48,988 bases of DNA from Gemmatimonadota bacterium (GTDB lineage: Bacteria > Gemmatimonadota > Gemmatimonadetes > Longimicrobiales > Gaopeijiaceae): the NCBI GenBank assembly GCA_016209885.1, contig JACQVF010000085.1:1-48988 (forward strand), in the 5' to 3' direction. The notes beneath the pieces are model-generated. The model saw nothing but the letters and a program-made list of their open reading frames with translations. It ran no database searches and was not told where the DNA came from. The translations under genes and the position numbers were made by a program. Every line of letters starts with the position of its first letter. The first letter of the stretch is position 1. This document shows positions 42,601 to 48,988 of this stretch, one piece after another.

Positions 42601-43646
42601 GGAGCCGCAGCTCCGCCGGCGGGCCGGTCCAGGCGTGCGGCCGCACGGGTTTGCAACCCAGTCAGGAGGGCATCGAGATGCTCTTCGCCGTGCTCGACGT
42701 GGATGACCAGCACGAGGACGCGGCAGTCACCGAGGAGCCCGGAGTACTGCACCAGCTTGACCGCGTCCTTCTCCGTGGTCACCAGCGTGCGCTCGCCGGC
42801 GCGAGCCCGCAGGGCAAGGGCATCCTGGCGCGTGTACGCGTGGTGGTCGGGGAACGGCACGAATTCGACCTCCCGCCCCAGGGCGCGAGCCGCAGTGGTG
42901 GCGAACAGGTCTGGCCGCGCGACCCCCGCCACGGCGAGGACGTCGCCTAGGGGTGCGGCGGCCGGCGAACCCTCAAGTAGTTGCCAGGCTGCGGGGGCCA
43001 GTGCGATACGCGCCACGGGAACCTGCGGCGCGGTCTCGCCCACCCACGTCGCGCGAGCCTCGGCGTGCTCAGGCTCGGCAGTCCGCCGCGTCACTACGAC
43101 CAGATCCGCACGGCGGAGCGCCTCCGGCGGCTCCCGCAGCGGCCCGCGCGGGAGCAACCGTGCGCCCGGTGGCTCTTCCGCTGCGAGGAGCACCACGTCG
43201 GCGTCCCGGTAGATCCGCCGGTGCTGGAACGCGTCGTCCAGGATCGCGAGTCGCGTGCCGGCAGCGGTCGCGGCAGCGACAGCGCGGGCGCGCCGTCGCG
43301 CCGCGTGCACGGGCACACCCGGGTTCCACCTCTGGTGTAACAGGACCTCGTCCGGCGCATATCCTCGCACCGCTACGGCAACGCGAAGCCCTCGATCGGC
43401 GAGGCGCCGGGCCAGCCACGCGCTCACCGGCGTCTTCCCCGTCCCCCCGACGGACAGGTTTCCTATGGAAAGCACGGGGATCCGGGCGCGCTCGACGCGG
43501 AGCCAACCCCGGTCATAGGCGCGGTTGCGGACGCCCACGGCTCCACGGTACAGGCATTCGAGGGGCCAGGCGAGAAGATCCGCCACCGCACCCGCTGCCC
43601 CCGCCTCGCCTGACCACCACCGCCGGACCCACGCTTCAATTCTCAT
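42597..43646 (-). CDS. lpxK: Tetraacyldisaccharide 4'-kinase
   Basis: A 349-residue kinase that phosphorylates the 4' position of the lipid A disaccharide on the inner face of the inner membrane. The P-loop is GNLSVGGTGKTP (residues 62-73) and the LpxK signature LDDAFQHRRIYRD follows. A membrane-associating N-terminal helix (VADLLAWPLECLYRG) is present. ATG 43646 overlaps the acyltransferase stop by 11 bases. It is followed by rlmH with a 4-base overlap. Confidence 0.92.
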   Translation of the reverse strand: MRIEAWVRRWWSGEAGAAGAVADLLAWPLECLYRGAVGVRNRAYDRGWLRVERARIPVLSIGNLSVGGTGKTPVSAWLARRLADRGLRVAVAVRGYAPDEVLLHQRWNPGVPVHAARRRARAVAAATAAGTRLAILDDAFQHRRIYRDADVVLLAAEEPPGARLLPRGPLREPPEALRRADLVVVTRRTAEPEHAEARATWVGETAPQVPVARIALAPAAWQLLEGSPAAAPLGDVLAVAGVARPDLFATTAARALGREVEFVPFPDHHAYTRQDALALRARAGERTLVTTEKDAVKLVQYSGLLGDCRVLVLVIHVEHGEEHLDALLTGLQTRAAARLDRPAGGAAAP

Positions 43647-44298
43647 GGTGTGCTCGCCGGTCCACCGCCGCAGTCAGACGGTCCAGCTCCACTTGCAGGC
43701 GCTCTGCGGAGCGGCGCACGGTCTCCTCGTCCGCGTCCCTTGCCACGGAGATCGGCTCGCCGTAAGCCACGTACAGCCGCGCGAACGGCCGGGGCACCAG
43801 AAACCGGTCCCAGCTCCCAAACCACCACGCTCGGCTCGCGCCCGCCGTGACCGGGACGATCGGGCGGCCCGTCACCTGCGCGACTGCTACGACGCCGGGT
43901 TTCACGCGTCTGCGCGGACCCCGCGGGCCATCCGGCGTGATGGCCAGATCGTGGCCTTCACGCGCGGCGCGCACCAGACCCCGCAGCCCGGGTACCGCCC
44001 CGCGCGTGCTCGAGCCGCGAACCGTGCCGTAGCCGAGATTCTCGATGACGCGCGTGATGTACTCGCCGTCCGCGTGCTCGCTCACGAGGGCGACGACTCC
44101 CTCTCGCCGGTGCTGATATGCGAGGGGCAGGAGCTGGCCGTGCCACAACGCGAAGATCACGTTCTCACCTAGCCGCCGGAACTGAAGGAACGCCTCCTCG
44201 CCCTCGCACTCCACGGCCACAGTAGCGAACAGAACGTCGAGCACTGATTTCCCGATGCGCCCTACGAGGGCGAAGCCGAGAGACGAGGCTCGCACCAC
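43636..44298 (-). CDS. DUF374 acyltransferase-like protein
   Basis: A 220-residue protein of the DUF374/LPLAT family, related to lipid acyltransferases. The WHGQLLPLAY block takes the place of the HX4D-type active region, with SEHADGEYI, RGSSTRGAVPGLRGLVRA and ITPDGPRGPRRRVKPG following. The likely role is transfer of an acyl chain in lipid A or a related lipid, given its place between lpxB and lpxK (inference). The GTG at 44298 lies 4 bases after the lpxB stop. An adjacent GTG codon at 44295 is also possible. Confidence 0.85.
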   Translation of the reverse strand: MVRASSLGFALVGRIGKSVLDVLFATVAVECEGEEAFLQFRRLGENVIFALWHGQLLPLAYQHRREGVVALVSEHADGEYITRVIENLGYGTVRGSSTRGAVPGLRGLVRAAREGHDLAITPDGPRGPRRRVKPGVVAVAQVTGRPIVPVTAGASRAWWFGSWDRFLVPRPFARLYVAYGEPISVARDADEETVRRSAERLQVELDRLTAAVDRRAHHEN

Positions 44299-44302
44299 GA
44301 GC

Positions 44303-45427
44303 TCAGTCCAGGAGCTGCGCCGCTAGTTCGGCCACGCGGCGAGCCGCGCCGGGCGTGCCGAGCGAGGCCCGCACACGCGCCAACCCTTCCATGATTCGCT
44401 CCCGCTCCGGTGCCCGGTCCCGCAGCAGCGGCTCGACCTGCGCTGCCAACTTCTCGGGGGTCACCTCGTCCTGCACGAGCTCCGGGACCACCCGCGCCCC
44501 AGCCACCAGGTTCGCCAAGGTGATGTGCTCGACCCGCACGAGGCGGCGGGCAAGAAGGAAGGTGAGCGCGTGCGCGCGATACGCGGTCACGAAGGGCGTG
44601 CCCTCGAGCGCGGCCTCTAGCGTGGTCGTCCCCGACTTGATGATGGCGGCCCGGGCGTGGCGCAGAAGCGCGCGACCATCGTCCACGGGCACCGTGCTCG
44701 CCAGGAGCGGGCGGTAGGCCTCCTCGGGGACTGCCGCAGCGCGCGCGACCGCGAGTTGAAGCTGAGGGGCAGTTTCGCAGAGGAGCCGTCCCGCCTCCAC
44801 GAAGACGCCGAGGTGGCGGCGGACCTCCTGCGGACGGGAGCCGGGAAACAGCGCCAGGATCGGCCGCGCGGCGTCCAGTCCGTATGCGTCGCAAAACGCC
44901 GCACGGGGCGCCACGTCATGGGGGCGGTCCAGAAGCGGGTGGCCTACGAAGACGGCGTCCACCCCCTCCTTGCGGAAGAACTCGACCTCGAACGGGAGCA
45001 CCACGGCAACCCGGTCCGTGTCGGCCGCCAGCCGCCGTACCCGGCTACGGTGCCACGCCCAGACCTGCGGGGCGATGTAGTAGAGCACTGGGACACCTGT
45101 GCGCTTCGCCAGGCGCGCCACCCTCAGGTTGAAGCCGGGATAATCGATGGGAAGGACGAGGTTCACGCGCCGGCCCCGCAGCAGCCGGTGGACCCGCCGC
45201 TCCAGGGACCAGAAGAATGGGAGCTGGCTCAGCACCTCCGCGAAGCCCATCACGGCAAGCTGCGAAACGTCCGCGAGGAGCGTTACGCCCGCCCCGGCCA
45301 TATGCGGCCCACCCGTGCCCATGAGCTCGGCGTCCGGCCAACGCGCACGGAGCGCCCGCGCCACCTCGGCTCCGTGCAAGTCGCCCGACGGCTCCCCGGC
45401 GAGCATCAGGATCGCGGGCGCCAGCAT
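44303..45427 (-). CDS. lpxB: Lipid-A-disaccharide synthase
   Basis: A 374-residue GT19 enzyme that condenses UDP-2,3-diacylglucosamine with lipid X at the membrane face. Visible segments are LMLAGEPSGDLHGAEVARAL at the start, GTGGPHMAGAGV, LPIDYPGFNLRVA, YYIAPQVWAWHRSR, VGHPLLD, LFPGSRPQEVRRHL and AAIIKSGTTTLEAAL. The ATG at 45427 is chosen; the long open frame upstream is non-coding in composition. It lies 23 bases after the small membrane protein gene. No lpxH or lpxI is seen in the window, though UDP-diacylglucosamine cleavage must occur somewhere. Confidence 0.92.
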   Translation of the reverse strand: MLAPAILMLAGEPSGDLHGAEVARALRARWPDAELMGTGGPHMAGAGVTLLADVSQLAVMGFAEVLSQLPFFWSLERRVHRLLRGRRVNLVLPIDYPGFNLRVARLAKRTGVPVLYYIAPQVWAWHRSRVRRLAADTDRVAVVLPFEVEFFRKEGVDAVFVGHPLLDRPHDVAPRAAFCDAYGLDAARPILALFPGSRPQEVRRHLGVFVEAGRLLCETAPQLQLAVARAAAVPEEAYRPLLASTVPVDDGRALLRHARAAIIKSGTTTLEAALEGTPFVTAYRAHALTFLLARRLVRVEHITLANLVAGARVVPELVQDEVTPEKLAAQVEPLLRDRAPERERIMEGLARVRASLGTPGAARRVAELAAQLLD

Positions 45428-45450
45428 CGCGTGGGAGCTGTCCCGTGGCG

Positions 45451-45588
45451 TCAGGAGACGCGGCTCAGGAGCCACATGAGGATCGCCACCAGGACGAGGA
45501 GCCCCAGCAGCATCCACGGCGACTTGACCCGTTTTAGATCCAGGCCGGTCGCCGCCTTCCGCTCCCGCCGCACACGAATCAGAGACAT
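45451..45588 (-). CDS. Small single-span membrane protein
   Basis: A 45-residue protein with a basic cytosolic N-terminus (RVRRERKAATGLDLKRVKS) and one membrane helix (WMLLGLLVLVAILMWLLS). The ATG at 45588 is taken as start; a GTG at 45645, overlapping the oxidoreductase stop by 4 bases, would add 19 low-complexity residues. It lies between the Gfo/Idh gene and lpxB. I do not recognise a family; it may be a lineage-specific partner of the lipid A enzymes. Confidence 0.5.
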   Translation of the reverse strand: MSLIRVRRERKAATGLDLKRVKSPWMLLGLLVLVAILMWLLSRVS

Positions 45589-45641
45589 GAAAGCGCCGGC
45601 TCGCAACAGGGCTCCGCCCGACCCTCCGGTGCCGCGGCGCG

Positions 45642-46628
45642 TCACGACGCGGGCAGCGTCGCGACCACGTGGCCCTCGATCCGCTCGATGATAGCCACGG
45701 CCACCGCGAGCGCACCCCGCCCGTCGGCGCCTGAGACCGCGGGTGGAATCCCCCCCAGGATCGCATCTCGAAAGTTCTCCAGCTCACTGCGCAGCGGATC
45801 GTTCTCCGGGCCTCGCAGTACCGTGTGCTCGACGATATCCTCCAGCGCCGGCGCTACTCCGGGCCTCCCCGACGTGCCCGGAACATCGCGCAGGCGCAAG
45901 AACTCGCCCGTCCCCTCTGCCAGGTTAAGACTCAGATAGCCGGAGCGCTGGAAAATCCTGAGTTTGCGGATCCGCTCCATGGACACGCGGCTCGCCGTGA
46001 GGTTCGCGACTGCGCCGCCCTCGAAGGCGAGCCGCGCGTTCGCGATGTCGACGCTCGGGGTGAGCACCGGAACGCCGACCGCGGCGATCTCCCGCACGGG
46101 CCGGCCCACCAGGCTGAGGACCAGATCCACGTCGTGGATCATGAGGTCGAGGACCACGGCCACGTCCGTGCCCCGCGGCCCGAACGGCGCAAGCCGATCC
46201 GACTCGACGAAGAGCACTTCGTCGAGGTAGGGTTCCGCGGCAAGCACTGCCGGGTTGAAGCGCTCCACATGGCCGATCTGCAGGAGAAGGCCTGTCCGCT
46301 GTGCCACGTCCAGGATGCGGTCCGCGGCCTCCAGTGAGTCAGCGATCGGCTTCTCGATGAAGGTGTGAACTCCCCCCTCGAGCGCCGCCGTGGCCACGTC
46401 CTCGTGGGCGGCTGTAGGCACCGCGACGATGGCGGCGTCGATATCTTCCAGCAGCGCGGCCTGCGTGGGAGCCGCCCTCACCCCGAACTGCGCCGCCACT
46501 TCCGCAGCCCGCTCGCGACGGAGGTCGAAGACGCCCGTGAGCACGAAGCCGTCCAGATCCCGGAGATGCCGCGCGTGGTGGAAGCCGAGGCTCCCCACAC
46601 CGAGCACGCCTACCCGGATCTGTCTCAT
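45642..46628 (-). CDS. Gfo/Idh/MocA oxidoreductase, possible GnnA
   Basis: A 328-residue NAD(P)-dependent oxidoreductase of the Gfo/Idh/MocA fold. The Rossmann motif is GVGSLG (about residues 10-15), the substrate/cofactor Lys is in FIEKPIADS, and GHVERFNPAV and LDLMIHDVDLVLSL are present. Between lpxA and lpxB, the known GnnA oxidises UDP-GlcNAc at C3 for the diamino sugar form of lipid A in Acidithiobacillus and Leptospira. Here the usual aminotransferase partner GnnB is not adjacent. ATG 46628 follows the lpxA stop by 4 bases. The function is thus inferred from position and family, not proven. Confidence 0.82.
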   Translation of the reverse strand: MRQIRVGVLGVGSLGFHHARHLRDLDGFVLTGVFDLRRERAAEVAAQFGVRAAPTQAALLEDIDAAIVAVPTAAHEDVATAALEGGVHTFIEKPIADSLEAADRILDVAQRTGLLLQIGHVERFNPAVLAAEPYLDEVLFVESDRLAPFGPRGTDVAVVLDLMIHDVDLVLSLVGRPVREIAAVGVPVLTPSVDIANARLAFEGGAVANLTASRVSMERIRKLRIFQRSGYLSLNLAEGTGEFLRLRDVPGTSGRPGVAPALEDIVEHTVLRGPENDPLRSELENFRDAILGGIPPAVSGADGRGALAVAVAIIERIEGHVVATLPAS

Positions 46629-46632
46629 GGGC

Positions 46633-47457
46633 TTAGATCGTGATCCCGCGCTCGCTCCGGCGGATGAACTCCAGGAGATGCTGAACCTCGGGCAGCGGCT
46701 GAAGCTCGGCCACGGCGCGCTCGAGGGCCTGGCTTACATTCAGCTTCGACTGGAAGAAGAGGCGATACGCGCGCTTCAGCTCGCGGCGCACCTCCGCAGG
46801 GACGCCCCGCCGCTCCAGTCCCACGGTGTTCAGCCCGTAGAGCCTGGCCGGGCTGCCCGCCACCCGGCAGTACGGCGGCACGTCCTTGGCCACCCGCGAC
46901 CCGCCCCCCACGAATGCGTGGGTCCCGATCCGCACGAACTGGTGGATCGGTGTCACCCCGCCGATGACCGCCCAGTCCTCGATCTGTACGTGACCGGCCA
47001 TGTTCACGGCGTTCGAGAGGATAACGTGATCACCGACCTGGCAGTCGTGCGCCACGTGAGTGTAGGCCATCAGCAGGCAGTCGCTCCCCACCCTGGTGCG
47101 GCCGAGGACTGCCGTGCCGCGGTTCAGCGTGGCGAACTCGCGGATGACTGTGTGGTCACCGATCACGAGCTCCGTTCGCTCACCCTTGTACTTGAGATCC
47201 TGCGGATCCGTCCCCAGCACGGCGCTGAAGCCGATGCGGCAGTCGCGGCCCACAGTCGTGTTGCGCTCGATGAACGCGTGCGGGCCGACCGTAGACCCGG
47301 CGCCGATGTAGACATTGGACCCGATGACCGCGTACGGGCCGACGCTCACACCCGTGTCCAGCTCGGCCCGCGGGTCCACGATCGCCGTGCCGTGGATGCG
47401 GGTCTCTGGCGGGCAGCCCGGCTCCACGAGCGAATCCACCGACTCCAGCGACTCCAT
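46633..47457 (-). CDS. lpxA: UDP-GlcNAc acyltransferase LpxA
   Basis: A 274-residue left-handed beta-helix enzyme that starts lipid A synthesis by acylating UDP-GlcNAc at O3 (or an N3 analogue). It has many hexapeptide repeats (for example VIGSNVYIGAGSTVGPHAFI). The catalytic His is in AYTHVAHDC (His137). The C-terminal helical part (RRELKRAYRLFFQSKLNVSQ) is typical. ATG 47457 follows the fused lpxC/fabZ stop by 8 bases. The Gfo/Idh gene starts 4 bases after its end. Confidence 0.94.
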   Translation of the reverse strand: MESLESVDSLVEPGCPPETRIHGTAIVDPRAELDTGVSVGPYAVIGSNVYIGAGSTVGPHAFIERNTTVGRDCRIGFSAVLGTDPQDLKYKGERTELVIGDHTVIREFATLNRGTAVLGRTRVGSDCLLMAYTHVAHDCQVGDHVILSNAVNMAGHVQIEDWAVIGGVTPIHQFVRIGTHAFVGGGSRVAKDVPPYCRVAGSPARLYGLNTVGLERRGVPAEVRRELKRAYRLFFQSKLNVSQALERAVAELQPLPEVQHLLEFIRRSERGITI

Positions 47458-47465
47458 GGCCTGCC

Positions 47466-48752
47466 TCAGCGATCCACGATGCGGGCCATCATTTCGGCCT
47501 CGGCAACCACATGCCCGTCCACGGTGCCTACGCCCCTCATGCGGCAGGTGTGGCTTCGGAGCTGAAGGATCTCGAGCTCGAAGACGATCTGGTCTCCGGG
47601 CGTGACCGGACGGCGCCACTTCACATTGTCGAGCGACATGAAGTAGACGACCTTGTCCTCCGGGTTTTCCACCGAGTCCATGAGCAGGAGCCCGCCGACC
47701 TGGGCCATCGCTTCGATGATCAGAACCCCCGGCATGATGGGGTGGCCGGGATAATGGCCCTGGAAGAACGGCTCGTTCATGGTCACATTCTTGATCCCCA
47801 CGATGCGCTTCCCGGCCTCGAACTCGATGATCCGGTCCACAAGGAGCATCGGGTAGCGGTGGGGCAAGTATTGCATGATCTTCTGCGCGTCCACGATCGG
47901 CAACACGGGCTCGCCGGCCCCCGCCTCCGCTATGGCGCGGACGAGCCGGATGTTGCCGCGATGGCTGGGGCGCTCCGCCACCACGTGCGCCTCCAGTCGC
48001 GCGCCCAGGAGCGCGAGATCGCCCAGGATATCGCCCACCTTGTGTCGCAGGAACTCGTCCGGGAAACGCAACTCGCCCTGCATCACGCCCTTCTCATCCA
48101 GGACGACCGTGTTCTCCAGTGAGGTGCCGCGGGCGAGCCCGCGTGACCTCAGGGTCTCCGCGTCGACCAGGAACCCGAAGGTGCGGGCCGGCGCGAGCTC
48201 GCGAGCGAAGCTGTCGGGATCAACGGGAAACGAGCCGTACTGGCGGCCGATGACGGGATGGGCGAACTCGATGGTGGCCGATATCCGCAGCCCTTTGCCG
48301 GGAACTGCCACGTAGGACTCGCCGTTCTCCACCGTCACGGCGACAGGCTGCTGCACGCGAATTGTGCGGGCGCGAGCGTCCTGCTCCACGCTCCCCGCAT
48401 CCCGGATCGCCCGGAAGAAGTCGGCGAAGCTGCCGTCGCGGATGGGCGCCTCGGGTCCCGTCAGGTCGAGGTAGGCGTTGTCCACGGCGCCGGCAGCCAG
48501 CGCCGCCATCACGTGCTCGATGGTGCGTACCTTGACATCGCCGCATCCGATCGTCGTCCCTAGGTCCGCGCCCAGCACGTGGGCCGCGTCTGCCGGGATC
48601 TCGGGGGCACCCTCGAGGTCGAGGCGCCGGAAGCGGATCCCGGTATCCGGCGGCGCGGGCCGGAACGTCAGCACGGCACGCTCCCCCGAGTGCACGCCGA
48701 TCCCCTCGACGGTGACTTCACGGCCGATCGTTCGCTGGTTCTGCCCGATCAT
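47466..48752 (-). CDS. lpxC/fabZ: LpxC/FabZ fusion protein
   Basis: A 428-residue natural fusion of UDP-3-O-acyl-GlcNAc deacetylase LpxC (residues about 1-275) with 3-hydroxyacyl-ACP dehydratase FabZ (about 280-428), as known in Bacteroidota and some other groups. In LpxC the Zn ligands are probably His80 (TIEHVMAAL), His237 and Asp241 (FLRHKVGD), with His264 as acid/base residue. In FabZ the active site is His333 (GHYPGHPIMPGVL) and Glu347 (IIEAMAQ). ATG 48752 is the start; the longer open frame upstream runs through the lpxD end and is not used. This fusion puts the first committed lipid A step and a fatty acid synthesis step in one chain. Confidence 0.94.
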   Translation of the reverse strand: MIGQNQRTIGREVTVEGIGVHSGERAVLTFRPAPPDTGIRFRRLDLEGAPEIPADAAHVLGADLGTTIGCGDVKVRTIEHVMAALAAGAVDNAYLDLTGPEAPIRDGSFADFFRAIRDAGSVEQDARARTIRVQQPVAVTVENGESYVAVPGKGLRISATIEFAHPVIGRQYGSFPVDPDSFARELAPARTFGFLVDAETLRSRGLARGTSLENTVVLDEKGVMQGELRFPDEFLRHKVGDILGDLALLGARLEAHVVAERPSHRGNIRLVRAIAEAGAGEPVLPIVDAQKIMQYLPHRYPMLLVDRIIEFEAGKRIVGIKNVTMNEPFFQGHYPGHPIMPGVLIIEAMAQVGGLLLMDSVENPEDKVVYFMSLDNVKWRRPVTPGDQIVFELEILQLRSHTCRMRGVGTVDGHVVAEAEMMARIVDR

Positions 48753-48807
48753 CGATGGTCTACGCGATTCGCGGTTCGGAACTGCCGCCAACGTGAATCG
48801 TGAATCG

Positions 48808-48987
48808 CTAGTCGCTTCCGCGCTTGCCGAATACCGCGCCCTCCAGAGCCCGCACTCGCTCCGTGAGCCCGGGCAGCAGCTTGGGCAACCGGAACATCCA
48901 GCCGAGTGCGCGCATGGCCTCCCTGTGCGGGCGCGCCGGATAGCCGGATACGGTGCTGCCGGGCTCCACATCGCCGATCACACCCGC
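48808..48987 (-). CDS. lpxD: UDP-3-O-acylglucosamine N-acyltransferase, C-terminus
   Basis: The last 60 codons of lpxD run off the window edge. The minus-strand frame reads AGVIGDVEPGSTVSGYPARP, the typical final hexapeptide coil and PARPHRE motif of LpxD, followed by a short helical tail ending FGKRGSD. The stop TAG is at 48810-48808. LpxD adds the second, N-linked acyl chain in lipid A. It is 55 bases before the lpxC/fabZ start. The gap holds a 7-bp direct repeat (gattcac) at about 48796-48810. Confidence 0.85.
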   Translation of the reverse strand, partial: AGVIGDVEPGSTVSGYPARPHREAMRALGWMFRLPKLLPGLTERVRALEGAVFGKRGSD

Positions 48988-48988
48988 C

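Overview
The window is high-GC, densely packed bacterial chromosome from a Gram-negative, diderm organism. It carries a near-complete lipid A operon (lpxD, an lpxC/fabZ fusion, lpxA, lpxB, lpxK), outer-membrane barrel proteins and lipoproteins. The lpxC/fabZ fusion, bshC, the unusual LPS-region oxidoreductase and the frequent GTG/TTG starts with 4-base stop/start overlaps would fit Gemmatimonadota or a related lineage (inference; there is no rRNA or marker phylogeny here). The genes look like ordinary chromosome. No CRISPR array, transposase, prophage or integron was seen.

Layout. (1) 1-9601, plus strand: the 3' end of rpoN with a striking 15-bp in-frame tandem repeat, then a glycan locus: GT2 with membrane anchor, SAM methyltransferase, UDP-GlcNAc 2-epimerase, GT4, YfhO-type GT-C membrane protein, UPF0104 membrane protein and polyprenol-phosphate mannose synthase-like GT2. 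Most of these are translationally coupled. (2) 9875-13863, minus: TPR membrane protein, a Crp/Fnr regulator coupled to a barrel-like secreted protein, and an Fsr-type MFS exporter. (3) 14138-17806, plus: gamma-glutamyltransferase lipoprotein, CPBP protease and a small secreted protein. (4) 17884-29041, minus: tRNA-Arg(CCT), an acidic hypothetical protein, a transglutaminase-like secreted protein, then yqaA, pcm, surE, merR, gpsA, plsY, der and a DUF512 radical-SAM protein in one compact run, preceded by a DUF4382 lipoprotein. (5) 29538-31847, plus: a large three-part barrel protein. (6) 31933-48987, minus: tRNA-Gly(CCC), TPR lipoprotein, larC, gltX, uvrC, murJ, a coiled-coil membrane protein, bshC, rlmH, lpxK, DUF374 acyltransferase, lpxB, a small membrane protein, a Gfo/Idh oxidoreductase, lpxA, lpxC/fabZ and the end of lpxD.

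How the genes work together. Block 1 could make and transfer sugars carried on nucleotide and polyprenyl-phosphate donors. Block 6 makes lipid A (lpxD-lpxC/fabZ-lpxA-lpxB-lpxK), with an acyltransferase and a GnnA-like oxidoreductase that may change the sugar, and also contains the lipid II flippase. Block 4 holds phospholipid precursor synthesis (gpsA, plsY), a ribosome assembly GTPase (der) and stationary-phase repair and nucleotidase genes (pcm, surE).

Most unusual signals: 9-bp tandem repeats that start at stop codons and give serial in-frame stops 9 bases apart; a 7-copy EAALN repeat inside RpoN; a likely CTG start for bshC; a transglutaminase fold without the usual His; a Gfo/Idh gene between lpxA and lpxB without an adjacent aminotransferase; and a duplicated barrel in one outer-membrane protein.
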